DNA of 60,374 nucleotides, taken from Planctomycetota bacterium (GTDB taxonomy: Bacteria; Planctomycetota; UBA1135; GCA-002748355). The notes below the pieces were generated by a model, which made no database searches, had not been told where the DNA came from, and saw nothing but the letters and a program-made list of their open reading frames with translations. The stretch is taken from contig JALSSW010000080.1 in NCBI GenBank assembly GCA_026984035.1, positions 1 to 60,374 of the forward strand. The letters run 5' to 3'. Positions within the stretch are counted from its first letter, which is position 1, and each line of letters begins with the position of its first letter. This document shows positions 53,374-60,374 of the stretch, piece by piece. A program made the position numbers and the translations under genes.

Positions 53374-54126
53374 ATGCAGGAAATTCTTGACTGGCTATTA
53401 GCCCATCCCGTTTTCACGGTCCTCATTCTTCTTTCGGTCATTGGTTCCGGAAGTGGAAAACGAAACAAGAAAAAAGGCTCCCGACGGAAACCTTATCCTC
53501 GACCGGATGTTTCCGCGGATTCTTCTTCCAATACTTCCCATGGGGAGCAGAAGGAAGAAAAGGATTGGATGGCGGCTCTCAGGGATTTGGTCAAGGACCC
53601 CACTGATCCCCTTCATCAACCCAAGCGGCAGATTGAGGGAAGGGATCGGCCCCTTTCCCGGGAGGAGAAGGAGATCCCCGAGCGTTTTCGGGATGTGAGG
53701 GTTTCCAGTACCTCCCCAGCTTCGGCAGCCCCACCCCCTCTTTTGCCCCAAGAAACGTTACAGTTGGGCTCTCTGGATTCTTTGCCAAGAAAAGAATGGG
53801 ATGAAGGATCCGTCTTTTCGAAGGAGCTTGTTTCTGGGGGTGGGTATTCTGGCTCAGGGGGCTTGGCCCCTGCGGATGTTGGGAATCTTCGAGAAACCCA
53901 AGCTTTTTCCAATCAAGGGGGGGATTTGGTCTTCGAATCCGCCTTGGACAATATGGAGTTGGAAGCCGATCACTCTTCTGCTTGGGGGGTTGCTGTTATT
54001 GGTGATCGGGGAGGTTTGGATGGGCTCGATCCAAAGGTTCTGATTCTTGGACAACTGCTTCTTGGACCGCCTCGAGGTTTAAGAACTTACGAAGAGGAAG
54101 CTATGTTGCCGGGGATGGAGGCATAA
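53374..54126 (+). CDS. Unknown third protein of the NfeD-FloA operon
   Basis: A 250-residue protein with an N-terminal hydrophobic segment (about 8-26, in HPVFTVLILLSVIG), a long polar, Ser/Pro/Gly-rich middle, and a C-terminal patch DPKVLILGQLLLGPPRGLRT that looks like the only ordered part. It starts 55 bp after floA on the same strand. No family is recognised. It may tether or link the flotillin to another component, but this rests only on position. Confidence 0.6.
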   Translation: MQEILDWLLAHPVFTVLILLSVIGSGSGKRNKKKGSRRKPYPRPDVSADSSSNTSHGEQKEEKDWMAALRDLVKDPTDPLHQPKRQIEGRDRPLSREEKEIPERFRDVRVSSTSPASAAPPPLLPQETLQLGSLDSLPRKEWDEGSVFSKELVSGGGYSGSGGLAPADVGNLRETQAFSNQGGDLVFESALDNMELEADHSSAWGVAVIGDRGGLDGLDPKVLILGQLLLGPPRGLRTYEEEAMLPGMEA

Positions 54127-54518
54127 CACGGTTCATTCATGGCCTGACGCCATCCGAAAAAAAAATTTGGTTCCAAAATCCAATTTCCAGGCACCAATAT
54201 CCTTTTCTAAGCGATGAGGATCCGAGGGGGGATTCAATCTTGTGAAAACCCTCTGGGAAGAAATCCTTGTTTTCAGGCCGTCTTATTAGGCCCTTTCAGG
54301 ACCTTGCATTTCCTAGGCACCATCTCAAGGGGAAAGGAGGACCAGTTCTCTTTTAGAAAAGAGAGCTCGACCCTGAGGTTCCTTTATAAAAAAAGCATGG
54401 AACTCCTTTTATTGCAGAGGATTCCAAACGTGGTAGAATTGGACCAGAATTGGGACAAGTCGTTGGTCCCTCCATCCTTTTTCCCATTTCCTTTTCTCTT
54501 GGCCAAGAGTGATTCTTG
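54127..54518. other. Intergenic region before FG-GAP lipoprotein, with possible promoter
   Basis: No gene is convincing here; a short plus-strand frame from 54214 has no family likeness. Near the end, TTGCAG (54412-54417) and TAGAAT (54434-54439) at 16-bp spacing are a plausible promoter. An inverted repeat, TCTCTTTT/AAAAGAGA (54347-54364) with two central bases, lies before it and could be an operator. Confidence 0.45.
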
Positions 54519-56732
54519 ATGAACTCCTTTTTTTCTTCGCTATGTACCGCTTCAATTCTCTGCCTTGGGCTCGCTTCCTGCCACAATGGGGGGGGAGGAT
54601 CCGGAGGGGGCGGAAATGTCACCCTTGGGTCTGTTCAGTTCCAAACCCGTCAGCAGTTTGAGATGGGATCCTCAGGACTCCGTGCGCTGAGAGCTGCGGA
54701 TTTCACGGGCAATGGGGTCCTGGATTTGGTGGTGACCAGTTTTTCCGCCAAAAAATTGATGGTCGCCGTAGCTTCCAGTCCGGCCAACCTCTCCTTAAAA
54801 GCAGGTACGACTCTTGCCTACAACGATGAACCGGGGGAAGTTGTCTCTGGAGACTTTGATGGGGATGGGGACCAAGACATTGCTTGCCTTTTTCCCGGGA
54901 AGGGCTGGATTCGGGTTTTGAGGAATAATGGCCAGGGGATCTTCAAAGAAGATTCCAAGACGCTCCCTGTTGGGAAGGGCGCGGCAGGCCTCCTTGCAAG
55001 AGACCTAAATGGAGATAAAAAAACAGATCTTGCTTTAGGTGCCAACAGAGGCCTCGTCCTGCGAGTCTTTTTCTCCCAAGGGGCCTCTTTCTCTTCCCCC
55101 AAGGATTTGGCTGGGGGAGCGAATGCAGAAATCAACAGTGTTACGGCAGGAGACTGGAATCAGGATGGCATTCTGGATTTGGCGGGGACCGATTTGACCA
55201 GGAACGAGGTGATTACCTGGTTGGGTTCTTCCAAAGGCTTTGTCGGGACCTCCCGTAAAATGTTCTCTACTCTTGGTAAAGGGCCAGTGAGGATCCAAGC
55301 CAAGGACCTTACCAAGGATGGGGTTCCCGATCTTCTAGTGACAAACTATGGAAGCGGCAACCTCTCTTTTTTCCAGGGAAACGGTAAAGGCAGCTTTCTT
55401 GCAGGAAAAACTCTGGATGTGGATGGGGATCCTGTCTACGCCGATACAGGCGATTTGAACGAGGATGGGTTCCCCGACATTGTTGTCACTTTTTTAGATC
55501 GTCCCGCCATTGGTGTTTTAGTTGCCAAAGGTGGGGGACTTTTCGGCGAAGAGAGACAGTTTGGAACCTCCGGAATCCCCACCCAATGTCAGGTGGTTGA
55601 TTTCGACAGGGATGGGCATTTGGATGTTCTGACGAGTGGATTGGACACCCAGCAAATCTCCTGGATCCGGGGTTTGGGAGCTAAAGGGCTTCAGGGTTCC
55701 GAAAACTTTGCAACAGGTGGCAAGGAACCCCTTTTCCTTGTGTCCTCGGATTTTGATGGAGACGGGTACGCCGATGTTGCCGTCAGTGATCGCAAAGGGG
55801 GAGTTGTTACCATCCTCAAAGGAAGTAAGTTCGGAAAGCTTGAGAAGGTCAAAGAATATAATGTGGGAAAACTGCCAGGTGATTTAGGTAAGGGGGATTT
55901 TAACAAAGACGGTAAAATGGATGTTGTCATTGCTGTCTCGGGTGGTCTCCGTTTCCTTCTCAATAAATCCACCTCTGGCAGTTTCGCCTTCGACCTCTTT
56001 CCCCCCATCAATCAGGCTCCATTCAAAGGTGGTGTGGGACCCTTCGAGATCGTTACGGGTCGGTTTGATGGGGATTCCTTTGATGATTTGGCTTTGGCCG
56101 ATTATGGCGGGGATCAAGTGTGGATCCTTAAGGGTAGCCCCCAGGGCTTTGGATTCTCTTCTCCCTATTCCCCGATTGCCCTCAAGGGTGGTCCCCTCAG
56201 TATTCTCTCCAAAGACTTCAATGGGGATGGAAAGGCAGATCTAGCCGTTTCCCGCTATAAACTAGCGACCGTATCCATCCTCTATGGCGATGGGAAAGGG
56301 GGCTTCAGTTTGGGTGCTGACCTTCCTGTTGGGAACCTGCCCAATTACCTTCGAGCAGCTGATTTTAATGGGGATGGCCGGGATGATCTTGTTGTCAGCA
56401 ATCTGGGGGGCAATGAACTCAGCCTCCTCCTTGCTGAGAAGAATGGCTTTCAAAAACTTTCGATCAAGGTTGGCCAGGGACCTACCGCGTTGATGGCAAG
56501 GGATCTGAACCGAGATGGTCTCGCGGATATCCTTGTGACCAATGCGGATAGTTCGGACTTCTTCGTTCTCCTTGGCGATGGCAAGGGGGGCTTCAAAGCC
56601 TCTCGCTTTCCCGGGACTTACAAAGCTGCTTCCGCGGACCTGGGGGATGTGGATGGGGATGGCCTTGGAGATCTGATTCTTTCCAGCCTTTTTACGACCC
56701 GAGTGAGTCTCTATCTCAATAAATCTAAGTAG
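54519..56732 (+). CDS. FG-GAP repeat lipoprotein
   Basis: A 737-residue lipoprotein. The ATG at 54519 is followed by a signal with the lipobox ending LASC, then a GGGG-type linker. About fourteen FG-GAP/VCBS-like repeats follow, each with a D-x-D/N-x-DG-x2-D calcium-binding loop (DFDGDGDQDI, DLNGDKKTDL, DFNGDGKADL, DVDGDGLGDL). This makes one or two seven-bladed beta-propellers. It has no extra domain, unlike the larger FG-GAP lipoprotein at 16797. Cell-surface ligand binding is likely. A terminator follows directly. Confidence 0.9.
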   Translation: MNSFFSSLCTASILCLGLASCHNGGGGSGGGGNVTLGSVQFQTRQQFEMGSSGLRALRAADFTGNGVLDLVVTSFSAKKLMVAVASSPANLSLKAGTTLAYNDEPGEVVSGDFDGDGDQDIACLFPGKGWIRVLRNNGQGIFKEDSKTLPVGKGAAGLLARDLNGDKKTDLALGANRGLVLRVFFSQGASFSSPKDLAGGANAEINSVTAGDWNQDGILDLAGTDLTRNEVITWLGSSKGFVGTSRKMFSTLGKGPVRIQAKDLTKDGVPDLLVTNYGSGNLSFFQGNGKGSFLAGKTLDVDGDPVYADTGDLNEDGFPDIVVTFLDRPAIGVLVAKGGGLFGEERQFGTSGIPTQCQVVDFDRDGHLDVLTSGLDTQQISWIRGLGAKGLQGSENFATGGKEPLFLVSSDFDGDGYADVAVSDRKGGVVTILKGSKFGKLEKVKEYNVGKLPGDLGKGDFNKDGKMDVVIAVSGGLRFLLNKSTSGSFAFDLFPPINQAPFKGGVGPFEIVTGRFDGDSFDDLALADYGGDQVWILKGSPQGFGFSSPYSPIALKGGPLSILSKDFNGDGKADLAVSRYKLATVSILYGDGKGGFSLGADLPVGNLPNYLRAADFNGDGRDDLVVSNLGGNELSLLLAEKNGFQKLSIKVGQGPTALMARDLNRDGLADILVTNADSSDFFVLLGDGKGGFKASRFPGTYKAASADLGDVDGDGLGDLILSSLFTTRVSLYLNKSK

Positions 56733-56761
56733 TAGGCTCCAAGAACGGCCTGATCTTAACC

Positions 56762-56804
56762 CGCTTGATTCTGAGATCTTTTCGAATGGATCAAGCGAGT
56801 TTTT
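56762..56804 (+). terminator. Intrinsic terminator of the FG-GAP lipoprotein gene
   Basis: CGCTTGAT (56762-56769) pairs with ATCAAGCG (56790-56797), extended by one wobble and one C-G pair inside, around a 16-base loop; TTTTT (56800-56804) follows. It lies 30 bp after the lipoprotein stop and before the nucleotidyltransferase gene. Confidence 0.75.
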
Positions 56805-56822
56805 CGTTCTTTGTGAGGCCGG

Positions 56823-57845
56823 ATGGTCGAAAGGCCTCACTTGAAGCGATGGAGGAGATTGGTGGAAGGTAAGGATCTTCTAGGTGTTATTTTGGCCGCA
56901 GGAAAGGGAACCCGAATGCAGCCCTTTTCCGAAAGGTTCCCTAAGCCGATTCTTCCGATTGGGGGTAAACCGCTTCTCCAACATCAAATTGAAGCCCTGA
57001 GAGATCTTGGGGTCACAGATTTGGTCTTGGTGATTGGACACCTTGGCTTTGAAATCGTCCGCTGTTTAGGAGACGGTTCTAACTTGGGGGTCAACATTCG
57101 CTATGTGGAGCAGGAAGAAACTCTAGGAATTGCCCATGCTCTTGGTCGATTGGAACAGCATGTGGACCGCCCATTTTTCTTATTTCTTGGGGACATTTTT
57201 TTTGAAACAACCAACCTCTCCGACATGGTTCAACGGATTGGAGATGGGACGAGGGATGGTACCGCAGGAGTTCTTGCTGTTAAAAAGGAACCGGATCCTT
57301 TGGCGATCATGAGGAATTTTGTGGTCCATTTGGGTGATGATGGGGCTGTGAGCCGGGTGATTGAAAAGCCGCGGCATCCCAGAACGGACCTGAAAGGTTG
57401 TGGCCTTTATCTTTTTACTCCCGCGATTTTTGATGCGGTCCGAAGGACCCCGAGGACGGCCATGCGGGATGAATATGAGATCACAGATGCCATTCAGATT
57501 TTTATTGAAGATGGTTGGCGGGTTGAGGCTTCAGAGGTCGTCCGTGAAGATCTCAATCTTTCCTTTCCCTGTGACCTCCTAGCCTTAAACCTTCATTTTT
57601 TGAAAACAAGAGGGATGGATAAGATCCTTGGTGATGGGGTCCAATTGGCTGATGGCTGTGAGATTCATAACTCGGTGCTCATGGATGGAGTGCAGGTTAT
57701 GAACCCAATCCGGATTCAAGATTCCTTAATATTCCCCAATACTCTCGTGGATAGGATCGGTTCTGTTTCGAGAATGATTCTTACTCCGGGACATGAATTG
57801 CATTGTGGGCATCTCTTCGAGGAAGCTGGGAAAGGAATCGGGTAG
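56823..57845 (+). CDS. Sugar-1-phosphate nucleotidyltransferase with C-terminal LbH-like domain
   Basis: A 340-residue nucleotidyltransferase. LGVILAAGKGTRMQPFSERF with PKPILPIGGKPLL is the NTP-binding and substrate motif, and FLFLGDIFFETT is the metal-binding loop. The C-terminal 80 residues form a short left-handed beta-helix-like tail. It would make an NDP-sugar such as dTDP-glucose or GDP-mannose; the acceptor sugar is not clear. The ATG at 56823 has GAGG 5 bp before it; a GTG at 56862 has GGAGGAG close by and could be the real start. It may feed the dehydratase/epimerase pair at 24490-26050 (inference). Confidence 0.9.
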   Translation: MVERPHLKRWRRLVEGKDLLGVILAAGKGTRMQPFSERFPKPILPIGGKPLLQHQIEALRDLGVTDLVLVIGHLGFEIVRCLGDGSNLGVNIRYVEQEETLGIAHALGRLEQHVDRPFFLFLGDIFFETTNLSDMVQRIGDGTRDGTAGVLAVKKEPDPLAIMRNFVVHLGDDGAVSRVIEKPRHPRTDLKGCGLYLFTPAIFDAVRRTPRTAMRDEYEITDAIQIFIEDGWRVEASEVVREDLNLSFPCDLLALNLHFLKTRGMDKILGDGVQLADGCEIHNSVLMDGVQVMNPIRIQDSLIFPNTLVDRIGSVSRMILTPGHELHCGHLFEEAGKGIG

Positions 57846-57885
57846 AATCAAGCCTTCTCCTTGGTCTCTTTCCGCTGGAGGCAAT

Positions 57886-60374
57886 GTGCGATTCTTTTCT
57901 TTTGCCCTTCTTGTATCCGCTTCCCTTTGTTCTGCACAGGGGCGTGACTCCTTTTTGAACCTGGAGATCCCTCAAGTTGCTCCCATCACCGTTGCCCGTG
58001 TGGGGAGCCAAGATTTTATTCTCGCATGCAACACTCCTGATAACCGGCTTGAAGTTTTTGATGTTCGTGGGCTCCGGTTGATTACGAGGGTCCCCGTTGG
58101 GCTTCGGCCTGTTTCCGTTACTTATGACAAGGTTCATGGGGTGGCCTATACGGCAGATATGCTTGGGGATTCCGTGACTCGTCTTAGCTTGACGATGGAC
58201 AGTGCTCGAAAAAATCTACAGGTCCGAGTAGATCGCACTGTGTATGTCGGAGATGAACCGATGATGGTGCTTCCTGCTCGTGATGGGAAGACGCTGTTTG
58301 TGACCAAAAATACGCGTAATGCCTTGGCATGGATCCAAGCAAAAAGCCTTTTGCCCGTGGTCCCCGGATGGAGTGAAAGAATCCCTCTATTCAATTCTTT
58401 CCAGAACCCCACGCAGGCCTTGAAGCAACCCCGGTTTTTGGCCATGGGTCCCAAGGGAGGACTTTTTGTCTTAGGGTTCCAGGGAGGGCATTCCTGGTTA
58501 CATGATTCCGATCTTTGGAGTTTTGACTTCCAAAAACAACGAGCATCCATGTTGGGTGGCTTAGGAACCTGTAAAGCCGGGATGGCTTTTCAGAAGAATG
58601 GGGACCTTTGGGTGGTGGCTTGTGACGCACAAAACCAGAGGATTTCCGAGCCGGTTGTTGCTGCAGCGCCAACAGGTTTTGTAAAGAGCTTGCTTCATCG
58701 GATAAGGGGGCTGGGGAGTTCCAAGGTCCGGGTTGAGACAAGGGATTTGAATCAAAATCGTCAGGGGCAACCGGTTTCTTATAAGGATTCTCTCGCCCAT
58801 CCTATGGCGGTGGCAGTCTATGAACCTTCCAAGGGGCCGCTCAAGGTTTTTGTAGCTGCGTTTCATAGGGATCGGATCGGAGTTGTTCTCCCCGGACAGG
58901 CTCCCGCAAGGCAATGGACCGTTCGTGGATTTGGAATCCCAAAAGCTCCTTTATCGGCTAACCCTTTAGCTGGACCTCGGGGCTTGGCTCTCCGTTATGG
59001 GATTCCGGGGAATCCTGGAGACCCGGGAGATCGTCTTTATGTGATGAATCGATTGGACAATTCCATCGCAGAAGTGGATCCGGTTCGTGAAAAGGTCCTA
59101 AGGGTCCAAGCTCTTGGAAATGATCCTACACCCCGTTATATCCGCCTTGGCCGGAGGTTCCTTTATGATGCGGGCCTTTCGGGGAATGGCTTTGATGCTT
59201 GTGCGAGTTGCCATATTGATGGACGCAGCGATGGGCTTGGGTGGGATCTGAGTGCCGCAAGCCCTGCCGGAGCGGAACTCTATAATCCCAAACTTGTGGA
59301 TGGTGTGACGGATCAAAGGGTGCTTTCCCTGAAGAAGAAATATCCCTTTGTGAAGGGGACCAAAATAACTCAAAGTTTTCAAGGGTTGGCAACTGCGGAG
59401 GTAGAAGGCAAAGGGCAGCGTCTTTTTTCTAACAACCCTCTCCATTGGAGGGGGGATCGTCCCGATCTTTCTTTTTTTAACGCAGCCTATGTCGGGTTAA
59501 TGGGGATGAAAAATCTGGCCCCTCCTGGAAAACGACCCATGGGGATTTTGCCCCAAGAAATGAAAGCCTTTGAAGAGTTTTCCTATTCCGTTCATTTTCC
59601 TCCCAACCCGGATCAGCCCTTGGATCGATCTTATAGTGGGGTTTTTGGGAATCAGGATCTTGAGGATGGAACGGGTGCACTTCTTGGCCTGAAACTCTTC
59701 CATACAAGGGCTCTCAGGGATCCCCAAAGTAATATTGCCGAGGCGCGTTCCGCTGGACGGTCCTGTGTTCAGTGCCATGCCCTTCCAGGAGGGAGCAACA
59801 ATCGTTTGACTTCTTTCTCTCTTGGCGGAATCCCACAGGTGATGGAGACGCCCGCCCTCAGGGGATTGCAAGAAAAGGAAGCCCGTTGGATCTTCGATCC
59901 TCTGCAAACTTCTCAAATCATTACGAATGAATTTGGGTTGGGGAATAGCGGTGCCCAAGCGGATATCGTGGACTTTACTCAGTTTGGATTTGCCCACGAT
60001 TTCAGGAAGACTGAGAAAGGGAAACTGGATGCTCTTGCCAAGTTCCTGCGAGAGTTTGACACGGGAGTCGCTCCGAGTGTCGGGCTCCCATGGACCGTTG
60101 AAAAAGGTAAGGAGAATACTCCAGCTACCCAATTTTTGTTGGGGCTTTTCGAGGGGCAGGTAAAAAAAGCAAATGCAGGCTTGGCTGTGCATGCCTTGTT
60201 GATTCAAGGGGAGTCGGGGTTTTGGTTTGATCCCGAAGTGGGGAAATACCGGGAAGAGCCCGGTGGGAGGGTGCTTAGCCGTGGCGCACTCATGGGCCTT
60301 CTTCGGAATCCCAAGGACCGCTTGGTTTTTCTGCAAACCCCTCTTGGAAGTTCCCGCAGGATTGCTGCTCCTAC
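57886..60374 (+). CDS. Secreted beta-propeller/di-heme cytochrome c (partial)
   Basis: This gene runs off the right end. The GTG at 57886 is preceded by GGAGG and begins with the signal VRFFSFALLVSASLCSAQG. The first ~420 residues are propeller-like (for example VGLRPVSVTYDKVHGVAYTA), followed by cytochrome-c peroxidase-like sequence with heme-binding CASCH (C439, C442, H443) and CVQCH (C627, C630, H631). Such propeller-cytochrome fusions occur in Planctomycetota and act in periplasmic electron transfer or oxidation of an unknown compound. The remaining C-terminal part is outside the window. Confidence 0.82.
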   Translation, partial: MRFFSFALLVSASLCSAQGRDSFLNLEIPQVAPITVARVGSQDFILACNTPDNRLEVFDVRGLRLITRVPVGLRPVSVTYDKVHGVAYTADMLGDSVTRLSLTMDSARKNLQVRVDRTVYVGDEPMMVLPARDGKTLFVTKNTRNALAWIQAKSLLPVVPGWSERIPLFNSFQNPTQALKQPRFLAMGPKGGLFVLGFQGGHSWLHDSDLWSFDFQKQRASMLGGLGTCKAGMAFQKNGDLWVVACDAQNQRISEPVVAAAPTGFVKSLLHRIRGLGSSKVRVETRDLNQNRQGQPVSYKDSLAHPMAVAVYEPSKGPLKVFVAAFHRDRIGVVLPGQAPARQWTVRGFGIPKAPLSANPLAGPRGLALRYGIPGNPGDPGDRLYVMNRLDNSIAEVDPVREKVLRVQALGNDPTPRYIRLGRRFLYDAGLSGNGFDACASCHIDGRSDGLGWDLSAASPAGAELYNPKLVDGVTDQRVLSLKKKYPFVKGTKITQSFQGLATAEVEGKGQRLFSNNPLHWRGDRPDLSFFNAAYVGLMGMKNLAPPGKRPMGILPQEMKAFEEFSYSVHFPPNPDQPLDRSYSGVFGNQDLEDGTGALLGLKLFHTRALRDPQSNIAEARSAGRSCVQCHALPGGSNNRLTSFSLGGIPQVMETPALRGLQEKEARWIFDPLQTSQIITNEFGLGNSGAQADIVDFTQFGFAHDFRKTEKGKLDALAKFLREFDTGVAPSVGLPWTVEKGKENTPATQFLLGLFEGQVKKANAGLAVHALLIQGESGFWFDPEVGKYREEPGGRVLSRGALMGLLRNPKDRLVFLQTPLGSSRRIAAP

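Noticed and set aside
54214..54519. Short plus-strand frame before the FG-GAP gene
   Set aside because: No ribosome site or domain; it overlaps the likely promoter.

Overview
This window is one continuous stretch of bacterial chromosome of moderate GC content. It is densely coded on both strands, with many translationally coupled (ATGA-type) gene overlaps. Three sigma-factor modules, a Ser/Thr kinase with a TPR tail beside a planctomycete-style ECF sigma factor, FG-GAP lipoproteins, secreted beta-helix proteins and a propeller-cytochrome c all fit a Planctomycetota-like or related environmental lineage. This is an inference from gene content, since no rRNA is present. I saw no tRNA, rRNA, CRISPR array, transposase or phage gene. 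Both ends cut genes: uvrA at the left and a propeller/di-heme cytochrome at the right.

Region by region: 1-6149 holds the uvrA end, then a sigma-like factor, a zinc-finger anti-sigma factor and an 805-residue TPR-CHAT protease in overlapping order, followed by a secreted beta-helix protein. 6173-7767 (minus) holds two small envelope genes. 7953-13354 is a coupled cassette: a two-domain methyltransferase, an unknown protein, a CgeB-like glycosyltransferase and another beta-helix protein. 13419-16611 (minus) is an ECF sigma factor overlapping a TPR protein kinase. 16797-19475 is a large FG-GAP lipoprotein. 19666-21557 is a MarR regulator and a QueG-like/SCP-2 fusion, each preceded by the same operator in opposite orientation. 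21643-26050 holds a B12 radical SAM enzyme, a frameshifted gene and two nucleotide-sugar genes.

26248-32683 is a tight run: XPB-type helicase, its Helicase_C_3 partner, thiE, a catalytically dead signal-peptidase-like protein, thiL and tsaE. 32771-38546 holds a third ECF sigma factor, a membrane protein, a TolC-type channel and a HEAT-repeat lipoprotein. 38846-40621 encodes an MglA-type GTPase fused to a histidine kinase. 40681-44692 (minus) has two membrane-anchored proteins with carboxypeptidase-regulatory-like domains. 44765-49945 holds formate-tetrahydrofolate ligase, a YugP-type metalloprotease, a membrane protein and a HEAT-repeat protein. 50198-54126 is an NfeD protease/flotillin FloA operon with an unknown third gene. 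54519-60374 holds an FG-GAP lipoprotein, a sugar nucleotidyltransferase and the truncated cytochrome.

The best candidates for new biology are the sigma/anti-sigma/TPR-CHAT triad, which resembles the protease-controlled sigma branch of type III-E CRISPR but has no CRISPR parts; the MglA-GTPase/histidine-kinase fusion; and the MarR circuit with its paired inverted operators.
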